This document shows, in pieces, positions 25,321 to 37,764 of a stretch of DNA of 64,000 nt. The notes under the pieces were generated by a model. The model had not been told where the DNA came from, did no database searches, and saw nothing but the letters and a program-made list of their open reading frames with translations. The DNA comes from Sapria himalayana (Eukaryota > Streptophyta > Magnoliopsida > Malpighiales > Rafflesiaceae), in NCBI GenBank assembly GCA_029783825.1, contig JAREIK010001718.1:602898-666897 (forward strand). Direction: 5' to 3'. Position 1 is the stretch's first letter; each line of letters opens with the position of its first letter. The translations under genes were made by a program, and so were the position numbers.

Positions 25321-26439
25321 CAAATAAATAATAATACATTATAATGCATTTATTTTAAGAGTAAATCATATTAGACTAAATTGAAAAATAAGTAAATGCA
25401 TGAATTATATTTTTCAAATTTTTCCAATAAAATTTTTTCATACTTGGGAGAACCTTGCTTCACTTTATGCTCTCTGTAACTAGTTTCTCCTTAAATATCT
25501 TATAGATTGTATGATAAGCAGAATGAATATACTTATAAGTAATTTAAAATCACCATGTACATATACATATAAATAAAATACACATTTTTTACTACTACTA
25601 AGTTAACATTTATTTCATTTATATTTATTATCCATAAATCTGTAACAAAAAATTATTTTAATTCTAAATGATGATGCTCAATAAGTAGCAATATCATACA
25701 TTGTTATTATTGTAAAATATAAAAATTAAAAAATTGTAATATACTTATAATTTCATTCACATACTATTTTATATTTAATTGAAATAAAAATATGAAAAAT
25801 AATAATGAATGCATGTAGTACATTTAAGAAAGTTACATACTATTTATTATCAATTATAGGTCGAATGTAGATTTTTTCATAACTTGACATACAAATTATG
25901 AATTGTGAATATTCTACTAGTGTTGCTACTATAGTACCAATGTATGGGCATTTTAAGATAGGTGTGACTTAACTATTAGTATCTTATAGTGAAAAATGAG
26001 ATGAAAATGGAATATCTATGACAATAAATTCTTGTATGTCATGATGATGTGGTGCCAAAGTTTCATCCGTGCATATAGGAGAATGCAGAAAGATATTTGT
26101 AGTGTTGTCAACACTAAATACATGTGGATTTACTCATTCATGAATTTTTAGTTGACTTTCTCTACCCCTCCTCATACATTGAGATACTAAGCCACTTGAA
26201 AGATTAGCTCTCATACCTAAATCAAGTTATATAAATATCAAAATATATAGAGGCAATAAACACATGCTATAAAATTTTCATAATAACAAAACATAATGAT
26301 AAATACATTGATATTAGAAAAAATAAATAAAATATTTTAATTTAACATCCATATTTTAATGATTATAAAATGAGAAATCATCTCTAGTCATCATATTTTA
26401 ATGATTATAAAATGAAAAAAAATAACAAGGTAGTCAATG

Positions 26440-29400
26440 AATATCTAGTCATCATTATAAATTTCTAAGAAATCATCTCTATCTACATATTCATCATCAT
26501 CTAATTCTGTAATTAATTTCTCCTCGTTATCTTCCTCAACATTGCCATCTTCTATCTTCAAATAATTTCTACTTTTACCAAGTAAAGTTTGAAGTCCATC
26601 ATCTACCCTATGGATGAATGAAGTTCCATATTATTCTCTTGAAATACTGATACATGTGATGGAATGACCATAACATTATTTCAACAATTTAAATAGCTGA
26701 TCTTGGTTTTATTTTACATATTGCCCACTAGCAACATGAATTTCTTCTTGTGATTAGAGAAGTGGTGTAACACAATTTTTCAGATTGTACCACAAGAAGA
26801 AATAGCTCATACTTATGATAATATTTGTTATGGTGCATATCAACAAGGTTATATTGATAATGAATTCTAGTACTCATATTTCAAATAGGATCAAATCATT
26901 TACACTTAAATAGAATTATCTTTTTAATTGGTAAAATAAGATATTCCATGTGTAGAATTTCAATTAGTTGATCATGAAAATTAGTAGTAAATGCAGTATA
27001 GTTAGAATTCTTGATGCAAACAATACTATTCATTGTAGCTCTATTTGAACCATGTTTCAAGTGTGAAATTTGTATTTATTTACATAATGTATGAGATATG
27101 TCTGTAAACTTCATAATAATCCTTGTGCAAGATCCTTAATTTGTCTATTATATATATTTGATGAAGGAAATTGTACCTACAAAATGATAAAGGATCAATT
27201 CATACATATATAATATTGCACGTAACTATTTAGAACCAAGAATGATAAGTTATATACTGACAAATTTTTCAAACCAATTTGCAAAATTCTTTACAAGCTT
27301 CACATCAATTGAATCATCATCAATATGAGATTCTCTTTGCCTTAATCATATGAAATATTTTTTAAAAATAATTTTGAAGGTATTTTGAATTATTAAAATG
27401 TTGTATCACATACAATGACAAATAAATGAGAATATGAAAGTATTATAAATCTTACCAATATAAGGTGTAACTTCCTCGCAGTTCAACAAAATATAAGTGT
27501 GTGTAGCATGATACTCTAGATCATCCAAAAATATCTTAATGTTGCTCTACCATACGATCTACCTATATGTCTAAAAATAGAAAGTATATCATTTTCTTAT
27601 GATTTATTTCCCTTAACATATACATTCTTTGGTGATAATTTGTTATATTGATTATACAAATGTGACCAAAAATAATGTGCATAAAATACCAAAGCCTCTT
27701 CAACCAAGTAAGCATTGCATATTGATCCTTTGACGTTGGTTTTATTTTGAACATTGTTTTTAAAATTTCTATGATATTTGAAAATAGATATATTAAAACA
27801 AAAAATATTTAGCGGATTCATTAAAATTTTTAGATTAATGAATGAAAAATATATTACCTCTCAAATGAATACATCCATCTATATTGCACAAATCCTACTA
27901 TCATTAATTCATAAGGTAAGTAAACCAAAAATATTTCATGGAGTTAGAAAAAAAAATGCTCAAGTCTACATAAAATAATGAGTATGCCATTTTTTAATTG
28001 GTCTATTTCTTCCTTTCTTACGACATTACAAGTTAGATTAAAAAAATGTTTATTTTAGTAAATGCTTCCCAAATATTTTATGGAAGTATTTTATGGAATA
28101 TTATAAGTATTAGCCTCTGCATGAACACATTATAGTCATTTCTTTTCATCTCAAATAACTTATACTTCTTCAAATCAACACATCTTCTCATGTTAGATGC
28201 ATATCCATCAGGGAACATGAGCTCTATCAACCATTTTCACAAAGCTTCCTTTGTATTATTTTCAAGACTATAATAAGTCTTAAAAAATTTATTCATTGAT
28301 TCGTCCACGTGTAACTTTGGACATGAATATAACTTTTTCAAATCCTTTCTTGATTTGGAATTATCATTTATTTTTCCTTTCACATTCATTATAATATAAA
28401 AAATATTATCAAAAAAGTTATTCACAATATGCATCGCATCTAAGTTGTGTCTAATAAAATTGATTTTCCAATAAGACAGATTCCAAAAAAGACTTTTTTT
28501 CTTCCAACCATAGTGAAAATTATTTAAAATTTGTGCATTAATGCATTCTGTATTAATATTCATAATATTTTTGAATCCACATCTTTTACTTACTTTTAAT
28601 ATTTTATCTCTTATAATGCTTTATTGCCTTTTTTTAAATGCATCAATATTCATCCAAAATAGTTGTTCCACAAGTAAGAATTTATGGTGATTATCAAACC
28701 AAGAAGTCTTTCCTCCTTTTCTCAGATAAAATGCATCTGAGTCCTCCATGCAATAAGGAAAAGCTAATTTTTCTATAGTACTTCATCCTAACAATATTAA
28801 ATATACAAGAGAATCACTTATAGTTCATATAAGTGCTGCTCACATTTTGAAGTTCTATTTCTAGATATATCATGTATTTCGAAGTCATCCTCTAATAAAA
28901 TTTTGAGCTCTGCTATAAGGGATTATAAAAAAACATCTAATTTGTCTTTTGGATTTCTCATATTGTGGATATTAATAGACAAGAATATATACTTATCTTT
29001 CATGTACATCTAAGGTGGTAAACTATAAGGTATAATAATAATCGTCCATAGAGAATATTGTTGCCCTATTTATTTAAATGACTAAAATCCATCTGTGCAC
29101 AACCCTAATCTAACATTTTGACTTTCAACTGCAAAAGATAGATGAAAATCTTCAAAATATTTCCAAGAATGAGAATCTGAGTAATGTTGCTTCACATCAT
29201 CTTCAATTACATGATCTCTGTCCCAACTCGTGTCATAGTAGTAGCATCAGATACAAATAATCTTTGCAAATGAAAAGTCAATGAAAAATAATAAATCTTC
29301 TTGTGAAAAATATTCTTTTTGCCTTTTACATGATGTATTTCTTATGTACTAAAGATAGTTATAGAAATTACATGAAATTACTTCACTATCTATTTCCCAA

Positions 29401-30130
29401 TATATCATGTAGCCATTAATACAGTAATATAATTTTTCAACTAGCAAACCCAAACCTCACATTAACTTCATTGTACCATAAAAACTATATGTCATGACGT
29501 TATTCTTTGGTCATAATTCAAATAATAACTGATATATTTAATCATAACACCTTTTTAAAAAAGATGTCTTGCCTTAAATTCATCAGTCTGGCCATTGTAT
29601 ATAACTTTGATTGGCCTTACATATTACTTTCCAAATCTCTTCTTCTGAAGCATTGAGCATTTCATAAAATTGATTTGCTAATGATATTGGGATATCATTA
29701 GCGACATCCAGATTATATTAAAGGCCAATAACATTCTTCAAAATTATTTCATATGTATCGTCGGGATTAACAAATTCCATTACAACATTTGAATCGATAT
29801 TTCTATGTACATAATACTTAGTTATTTATGACACAAATAATTCTCCATGTATATACCGAACATAATAGTTTATAACAAATTTATTTTTTACAATATAATA
29901 TTTGACTATGTCCACATCATAGAAACTTTGATTTTAACATTTACGGGCTTTACATGGGCATCTTATTTTTGTCTCATCCATAAATTCAGGCTATTTTTTA
30001 GTGAAGACAATAAACTACTCAATCCCCTCTACAAATTCATCAGTCAAAAACTAATCTTTCACTCTTACATTCATCTATTGATGTTCATGTCATATAACAT
30101 TTTCCATTCCTGTAATACAACATAAAAAAT
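26440..30130 (-). pseudogene. CACTA TNPD-type transposase pseudogene
   Basis: Segments follow the order of the En/Spm TNPD protein, read on the minus strand. The transposase-associated N-terminus at about 30110-29860 has LTDEFVEGIE, a C-P-C motif (IRCPCKARKC) and YYVRYIHGE. The main transposase domain at 29130-28870 has VRLGLCTDGF, QQYSLWTIIIIPYSLPP and KDKLDVFL*SLIAELKILLE, followed by a CMEDSDAF-like segment and GGKTSWFDNHHKFL. At 28530-28380 there is 'GWKKKSLFWNLSYWK' and RHNLDAMHIVNNFFDNI. The DUF4218-like region at 27780-27490 has NVKGSICNAYLVEEALVFY. At 27330-27250 there is FANWFEKFV, and near 26590-26470 an acidic tail. Many stops and frame changes (for example the W before MNVRVKD and the Q before SLIAEL) make it non-functional. 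The match in gene order and motifs is strong. Confidence 0.85.
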
Positions 30131-31432
30131 CTTTGAATTATAATAATATGGATAGATATCTATTTGTAATAGAGATATATTAATATTTTATGATATTATA
30201 TAAATCCAACAAAAAGAGTTGTAGTAAAATCATTATTAGATAATTTTGGATAAAAATCAAATAGGGCGGGTTGTGCCGATGTCTTAGATATTTATCAAAA
30301 GTTCAGGTGTTATTTATTTTATTACACCTTTAGTGAAATATAGATCCATTAACTATATAAATTTTTAAATGAGCTTATAATTTTTTTTAGTTTTATAATT
30401 ATTCATTACATTTCACCATTCCAATTGTATACCCTCATAATTTTTTTTTCCATTTTTATTGTTGTTACAAATAAATATTTAATATTTGTTATAATAATTA
30501 TTAACTATTTATTTTTAAGGTTATGCTATTACAATGAGTTATTCTTTTAAAAAATATTAAATTTAATGCAATCCTAGTAAATAAATAAAATGTAAATTAA
30601 TTATAATGATCATAACAAAATGTCAATACCAAAATGCACAAAAAATTCATATCTTAATTAGGTTACACAAAATTTTTAAAAATCCAAGTTAGACAAAAAA
30701 AATGTAAAATATCTAATTTATTAATTACAATTATAAACATTCAGCAAACAATAAGGTAACATAATATGAATGTTTAAAATGAAAAGAAATTAAACGTAAC
30801 TTCAAAACACACAAATATAATTATTTTTGAATACAATACATACGGGATAAAATGAAAATCATAATTTCATACCTCAATTATGGATTAAATGCATGTCGAT
30901 CAATATATGAAGGATAGACAATCAACAAACAATTCGGACGAAATTAGAATCAAATTGAAAAATCTCTGAAACCTAAAGAATGTTCAAAGTTTTTATGTAT
31001 CCTTCGATAAATTAATTATTTTAAATTAGCAAATAGAATTTAGCAACAAAATTTTATTTCATCACTAAATTATTTTTAAAGATATAGCGACGTATATGCA
31101 TGTTGTTTCTCATTTAGCGATGAAAATTATTTCCATCTCTAAATGTAGAAATGAAAAGGCAATCCATTTCTAATATTGCATATGGATATATTAGTTTCCA
31201 TCGCAAATACCATGCAAGCATATCCGAATCACAATTTGTGTCGCAATTAGTAATGAATTTTAAAAACTCATGAAAAATTTATTGCTAATTAATGATGAAA
31301 ATTTTTTCCATCTCTAATTTTTTCTGGTTTTGCCATTTTCATTTTTAATCAGTTTCAATTCTATTCCTAATTTTAGAAATATAATTGGGCATTTTTATTT
31401 TCCTTTTCTAATTGGTTTTTTTTCTTGTAGTG

Positions 31433-32399
31433 TCTGCCCCCACCACCCAAAACAAAGTAGATTGGTCGTGCTAACAAATACCACAAATTTTGTTATGCTT
31501 TGAAACTTATTTGAGCTAACTTAGTCTCGTTATATATATATATATATATATTGTAAAAATTGTGAATGAATAAAAAATCATAACATACTCAATAATGAAA
31601 AAGGATGACAAAACATTTAAGAGAAAATCCCCTTTAAATAATATGATCTTGAATTGAGACAACTCATATGTTTGGGCTCTTCAATTCATATAGTAAAAAA
31701 TAACTAAAAGTAAAGCAGCCAAATGTAAATTCATAACACCTTCACTCAAGATAATACATAAATATCCATAATTCTAATCTTGCAGGAGATAAAAGTGATT
31801 TGAAGCTTCTTCAAGAACATCATAAAAATGTCAGCGGTTTGATTTTTTGTAGGACCAAATTGTAATAAAGTCTCATCCTATAATAATTTTTCTTGAGTAA
31901 AAAAATAATTTGCTTATATGTATTTTGTTAACTCATGAAATACTAGATTAGTGAATATTTTTTTTATTGCCCAACTATCATAGTTAGTTGTGGCAAAAAG
32001 GTCATGTCAAGTTGGCACATCCCATTTTGTTTGGCCGACATAGGTTACTATTCCAAGATAGCATACCTATGAAAAAGGGTAGCCCAACAATGCTTGAATT
32101 CTCTATTGCCACATAAATGCACAATTATACATATTATATATATTTATACTATAATATAATTAAACTACACAATAAAAAAATTACTTTAATTACTTAATTT
32201 TTTTTAATTTAAAATTGTCTAGGTGTGATATATAATAAAATACGATAATAAGAAGTTAAAATATTAAATATAAACAAAATATTTCAATAAGAAATAAAAA
32301 ATATATAAGAAAAATTCATGCTCATCAGCTCATGGTCTTATATCACATTTACTATCAACATATGTATAGTTCTAATATTGTCAGTTCAATGTTTGGGTT
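31433..32399. other. AT-rich flank right of CACTA B
   Basis: TCT at 31433-31435 would be the right copy of the 3-bp target duplication. The rest has a (TA)n tract at 31530-31552 and no gene. Confidence 0.4.
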
Positions 32400-33085
32400 T
32401 CATCAGAAAAGTTTTGGTTTTATTTGTGAGATTTGTGAAAAAATATATATATATATATAATTGTCATGAGTATAATAATTATGAAGCTAAAAGCACAAAT
32501 ACATTTAGTATCACATTATATCTCATCCTTGAGTTACTTAGAAGTTGGAGAATAGAAGTATATACTAAAAGTGATTATCAAGAGTAGTTGATGTATTTCT
32601 TAACAGGAGTAGATATGTGAATGACTATTGCATAGGATGATGTGTTTTTTTGATATTGAAATATAGAGGGGATAATCATTATGTGATCATCCTTGGTAGT
32701 GATAGTCTAATAGATGACGACCACCTTGTATGCCAAGAAGGCACATAGAAATTTCTACACTAATTTATTATTCATCTAATAACCAAACACTATATTGATT
32801 GAACACTAAGAAACATCATGTACAAGTATATTTTTCAACCCTAACATATGAGCATATTCTTGAAGACTAAGTATATCTATTCAACTCATATAGTTATTAG
32901 TTTATTGTTGATTGATTTGAACCATCAAAACAATCTATGTGGGGTCTATATCTAGACTTATACCAACTTTATTACTTGTATGACCTATAAACTTCTATAG
33001 GTATATTGGATGAAAAATTTTTGCTCAATTATGTTTTGAGATCATGTCAACTAACTCCAAGATTTAGCACACTCACAAAGTCTTA
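32400..33085 (+). repeat. Degraded gypsy LTR-like copy 2
   Basis: It shares ordered landmarks with copy 1 and copy 3: 'ttggagaatagaagtatata' near 32543, 'atccttggtagtgata' near 32688, 'ccttgtatgcca' near 32723, and 'ttacttgtatgacc' near 32973. It is followed by gypsy-type untranslated sequence. The left end is not resolved. Confidence 0.45.
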
Positions 33086-33551
33086 AATTTTTGGTGCTAT
33101 TGCTAGGAATTGTGTTAATAGTTTGATAGTTAACTTGAATTGACATAACTAGCCTTGTAAAATGATAGTTATATCTCAAATTGTATAGATATAACATTTG
33201 CTTAGTATTTATATTACATTTGTGTTATGAGTACACTTTTTTTTCTTGTTTTGTAACCACTATACCAAAATCTAATGAGTAGGGTTTGAAGACTTAGTTA
33301 AATCATATGATCTTAGACATAATTCAACCATAGAGATAAATTTGTTTTAAATCAATGGGTGATACTATAGACCTTGAAATGCATTTAATATATACTATGA
33401 TCCTTACATTCAAAGTCAAGAAAATATATTATATGGGACTCTAGAACAACAACCACAAAAAAGAATATTCATACTAGGCAGACCAACTATCATTTGAAAA
33501 TCAAATTTTGACATTATTTATGGAGGCAAAAAAAATGAGCAATGATTTATA
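33086..33551 (+). pseudogene. Gypsy 5' untranslated and gag-like remnant
   Basis: 'tttttggtgctattgctagg' at about 33090 closely resembles 'TTTTGGCGCCGTTGCCGGGG', the sequence that follows the primer-binding region in Athila/Tat gypsy elements. The gag-like text downstream is out of frame and is cut at 33560 by hAT element A. It resumes at 36988. Confidence 0.5.
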
Positions 33552-34059
33552 GGAAGAACTAGAGGTATCAAGTGGGCCATACAACTCGGGCTCGACATGA
33601 GGCATAGCCTAACTGAGCCATGCCTAGCCTGGCACGACATGCTTTAGAACCATGCTTGGGCATGTGCCATGCCCGCTTGAGTAAGGCTCATGCCATGTTG
33701 GTCTTCATGTTAGGCAAGGAGGTGCTGCGCCTAATGCTGGGCCAGACATGACACGGTTTCCTGGCCCCAAAGGCATGGTCCACAGATACGACCCGTCACC
33801 ATGCCCTAGAACTCGGGTTGGGTTTTGGGCAACAGGCTCCCATGATATGTGACCCATTAGGCTCACGCTCGTGCCTCAGCCCTCGCCCGATTTCAAATCT
33901 TTCTAGAACCATTGAGCTGAACTGACCTAATAATCTAAAAAAAAAAATTAAATCGAGATGCATTCTAGCAGTTGGATGCACCCCCAACATCCAAGGTAGA
34001 AAATCCAATGGATGTCGGGTTTTTTCCATAAAAAATTAATAAAAAAGTAATAAATAATT

Positions 34060-34165
34060 TAATAAAAATTCAAAAAAAAATTAAAAAAAATTAAAAAAAA
34101 TTAAAAAAAATTAAAAAAAATTAAAAAAAATTAAAAAAAATTAAAAAAATTAAAAAAATAAAAAA
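34060..34165. repeat. Minisatellite of A-rich 10-bp units
   Basis: About ten units of 'ttaaaaaaaa' run in tandem near the left end of hAT A, ahead of a CT-rich leader (34207-34310). Element B has a comparable A-rich then CT-rich leader (54930-55280), so this is an expanded version of a family feature. Confidence 0.85.
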
Positions 34166-34659
34166 TCAAAAAAAAAGATCTTTTTAAATCTTTATAATAT
34201 CTATATTTATTTTCTCTCTCACTTCTCAATCTCACACCTCACATTTTCTCTCTTTCTCTCTAATCTAAAATCTCTAACTCTAAGTCTAATCTCTATCCTC
34301 GGCCCTCTCTCATTTGAGTGTTCAACTTTTGGGACTCAGGTGCGGACTATGAACAATAACAATTAGTCTTGTATATCGACTTTGGCAATTGAGAATTGGC
34401 ATTCCTATTCCATAAATGGCCAAATGCCAGACAAGTATTATTTTTAAAATTTTATTTAAATGTTTAATTTTAATTTTTATTAATAATTTAATAATAAATA
34501 TTTTTAATCTAAAAATAGAATTTAGAATATAATTAATAAACTAATAAAAATATAAAATTACAAATAGTGAATTTAATGATGAGAATGAGATTAATATTAA
34601 AGTAAATATAAATAATTTTAATATTAATAACAAAAACCCTATGAAAATGTCCGAGGTTG

Positions 34660-36345
34660 GGGCCACCACAAAGGGTCTTCTAATTCGAGTTTCGGAGGAA
34701 TCCAAGGGTAGTCAGTATCATACAGAGTTATTTGTTCCTTGTATATAATAAGATTAATAGGTTCACATCTAGGAATGACATTCCAAAATACTATAAGTTA
34801 GAAAAATAAATAATAACTAATGAATTTAAGAAATATAGTGATGCGATGTAAGTAATGTCTAATATCTCGTGATGATACATCTTATGCATGCCTCACTGCT
34901 CACTATGTAGATTCTAAATGAATACTAAATAAAATTATATTAGAATCTTTAGAGATTCTCCATCCTCATGATAGTCCGACCATATATGAGTGTATGATGA
35001 GAATCTTTAAAGAATATAATATTCAAAATAAAATATATAGTGTCACGTTCGATAATACTTCTAACAATGAAAATAGTCATTAATATGTTTGTTAGGACCA
35101 TTAAAGATAGATCATCAGAAAAGATTTTTCACATTAGATATATGTGTCACATCATCAATCTCATACTACAAGTAAGTGTGAAGGTTGTTTCGCTTGCTTT
35201 AGATAAAATATGTAAATTACTAAAATATCTTTGGATGCCTAGCATACAATAGAAGTTTGGTAGTCTTTATTTGTCTACAAGTATAAAGAAAAAGACATTC
35301 CAATTAGATGTGAGACACCATTAGAATTATACACACATGATGTTGGAGTTAAGTATTTGATACGAACATTTGATATCCGACTACATCAATAGTAAGAGTG
35401 ACGTACTTATTATTGACTATACTAACTGAGATATAAAAATTTTAATTATAAAATTTTCGAAGATTTTTTATGACATGAAAAACATGTATTCACCAGTTTA
35501 TACTCCCACAACTTGCATTGCACTCAGGTGCATCTACAACATTAGTAGCATGTTTAGGAAGTTTAGAGTTGACAATTTATTTAGTGACATGACTTTTGAG
35601 ATGGAAACCAAGTACTAAAAGTACTGGTCCATCATTCCATCTCTTTATTATCTGGCTTCCTACATGGACCCTAGTGTTAAGGTAAAAGTGGTAGAAAATA
35701 TTTTGACATACATATCCTTGTGCATGAATCAGGAATACCAACCTGAATGGTTTATTCATGGGAAGTTGGCTGAGTTATTATATACTATGATACTAGGTAC
35801 AGTAGTAGTAGTAACTAGGCTCTAAGTATGGACATGAATATCTTATTCAGAGTTGATGACCTCTCCATTCAGTTAGAGAATGGGAAATGATGGGGAACAC
35901 CATCGAATAGGAGTGAGCTTTCTTGGTTCTTAGATACTAATTACTTCTCAATCCTTTCACATACCGATAACATGAACCTTAATATTTTATAATTATATAA
36001 ATTATATGATTCTACTTATCTCATGTAGTCTAAGATGACACAAGATCTATTGACTTCTCTCGTGTCAAGCATAACATAGAGACTACTCTTTCTATTACTG
36101 TTAATATCATTTTGGATAAGAGATCAAGACTACGACCAAATATCATTGATACACTAGCATGGTCGAAGGATTGTGAGGATTCAAGCTTGGGCATCTAGGA
36201 TCATGCTAGAACAAGAGCGGATGAGTTGCTAGTAGATAATGACTCGTGAGACTTTTAGGAGGTTGAGCCCATCACTAATGATACCATCAGATACTTACGT
36301 GATGATGATTCAGTTCTATACTCATACGAGTTGACATTAAGATTA
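34660..36345 (+). pseudogene. hAT transposase pseudogene (element A)
   Basis: The nucleotide text parallels element B from 34755 on: 'cacatctaggaatgacat', then 'gattctccatcctcatgat' near 34955, the FDNTSNN-equivalent near 35048, 'tgtgtcacatcatcaatct' near 35143, and the C-terminal 'acacaagatctattgacttc' near 36037. The BED zinc-finger part present in element B is missing, apparently through a deletion around 34700-34750. Stops and frameshifts occur throughout. The longest surviving frame is about 70 codons, so it is dead. It once encoded a DNA-binding hAT transposase. Confidence 0.75.
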
Positions 36346-36987
36346 AGTCATTGTTAGTTGATCTTGTTTCATTATTATTATTATGATTGAGATTGATGAT
36401 GTTTATAGTTTATTTTATGTTGTTATGATTTGTGAGTTATACTTATGACTTTGTGTTATTTTATTTATTTATGGATAGAATGATGAATGAATAATTGATG
36501 TGTTTTTTGATATATTTTGTGATTTATGTGAACTTAATAAATAATATATTGTAATGTCACACTCACAACTCATAAATGTTAACTAAAAATATGAAATTTG
36601 TAAAAGAAATTTAATAATTAATCCATAATACCAAGATCAAGACGATGAATTGAGTCATGAGTGTGATTGTGTGAGTCAGTTTCGGACTCGAACTCAAAGT
36701 CCTAGCCTTCTAAGACCTAGCTATGCTAGGGCTAGGCTAAGGCACAAAGCTAGATAACTAGGCCCAAATTAGCACAACCCAGCATGCCTCAACATGACCC
36801 AACTCGAATCCGGCCAGACTTGGGCTGGTGGGCCATGTTGGGCTGGCCAAAATTAAGTCATGTCATGCCTAGCAGGACATGACTCTCATACAGTGCCATG
36901 CCAGGCTAGACACGGTAATCCAATTGGGCCACCAAAAACTAGGTCTTGGCAGCACAACATGACCCATTTGACACCTCTAGGATGAAC

Positions 36988-37726
36988 ATGTTTATTCATA
37001 CTGCACAAACAAACCATTAGTTGAAGATCATATTTTGGAGTTGTTGATGGAGATAAAGAAAATTAATGATGTGAAAGAAGAATGAGTAAGATGGATAAAA
37101 GTGAAATTCAAAAAAAAAGGATATGATTTTGGAGGGCAATCTACTTGAAGCTATAATATTCTATGAGGTAAACATGAAGGAAAATGAGGGAAAAAAATAT
37201 TAAAAAACACAATGATAAGGGTGAGGTTTAAGTACAAAAAAAAGTTATAACACTTGAAGAAGTCACAATTATTATTGCAAGACTAATGTGGAACAAAACC
37301 ATGAATAAAAATACTAATGGAGAAACAAATTTTTTTTTGTATAACCATATAAACAAATATAGGAAACCTGAACATCTTTTACTCAGCACCTTTGAATAAC
37401 ATATAGAGCACAAAGAAAAAACTAAGAAAAATTGTATTGAAAAAATAATAGTATGAACATATGAGATTGAAAAAAAAGAATTTAAATCTGAAAAATAAGT
37501 CTAGCTATAAATATTAAACATAATATTACTTGTGAGACAATCAAAGAACAATTTTTTTGTACTCTATGATGAATAAATACTTCACAACATGACCAATACA
37601 CCTCCTATCAAATCCCAAAATTCTGAATCTCATTTTCAACACAAAGCCCACCAAGATACATAAACCTTATCATGTTCACAATAGATGTATCTTTTTCTTG
37701 GTGTGGATGTTTGGAGGGAGACGTAT
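36988..37726 (+). pseudogene. Gypsy gag-like remnant, right of hAT A
   Basis: Gag-like sequence resumes after the hAT with KPLVEDHILELLMEIKKIND. It repeats the sense of the text just left of the hAT (33480-33540), suggesting a short internal tandem duplication. The frame breaks soon. No protease, reverse transcriptase or integrase was seen before the 3' end signal at 37727, so this gypsy copy was already deleted internally. Confidence 0.4.
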
Positions 37727-37762
37727 TTGCTCGGGGATGAGCAATACTTTAAAATTTGAGTT
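37727..37762 (+). other. Gypsy 3' end hairpin and decayed polypurine tract
   Basis: ttgctcggggatgagcaa (37727-37744) is an inverted repeat very close to the 'TTGCTCGAGGACGAGCAA' motif found just before the polypurine tract in Athila/Tat gypsy elements, where it is followed by 'AAGTTTGGGGG'. Here that tail has decayed to aaaatttgagt. It marks the end of the internal region, and the 3' LTR should start at about 37765. Confidence 0.7.
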
Positions 37763-37764
37763 TG

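Larger units (their letters stand above)
23400..31432 (-). mobile_element. Decayed autonomous-type CACTA (En/Spm) element B
   Basis: On the minus strand the right end reads CACTACAAGAAAAAAAACC from 31432, a classic CACTA terminus, followed by a subterminal block (31000-31430) of repeated 'atttccatctctaa' and 'aatccatttctaa' motifs. Similar subterminal motifs fill 23400-23760, so the left end must be close, but no clean CACTA terminus is seen there; the text near 23755 (tttttgtgtagttt) looks like a terminus in the opposite orientation. Two decayed CACTA genes in minus orientation lie between (26440-30130 and 24025-25320), so this was an autonomous-type copy. The left boundary is approximate. 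Confidence 0.75.
33560..36979 (+). mobile_element. hAT element A
   Basis: The left end TAGAGGTATCAAGTGGG (33560) and the reverse complement of the right end TAGAGGTGTCAAATGGG (36979) match at 15 of 17. The flanking 8-mers are ggaagaac (33552-33559) and ggatgaac (36980-36987), 7 of 8 identical, the 8-bp target duplication expected of hAT insertion. Length is 3420 bp. GC-rich subterminal regions (33580-33910 and 36700-36960) contrast with the AT-rich centre. The interior carries a decayed transposase in plus orientation, closely related to that of element B. It is inserted in a gypsy gag remnant. Confidence 0.88.
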
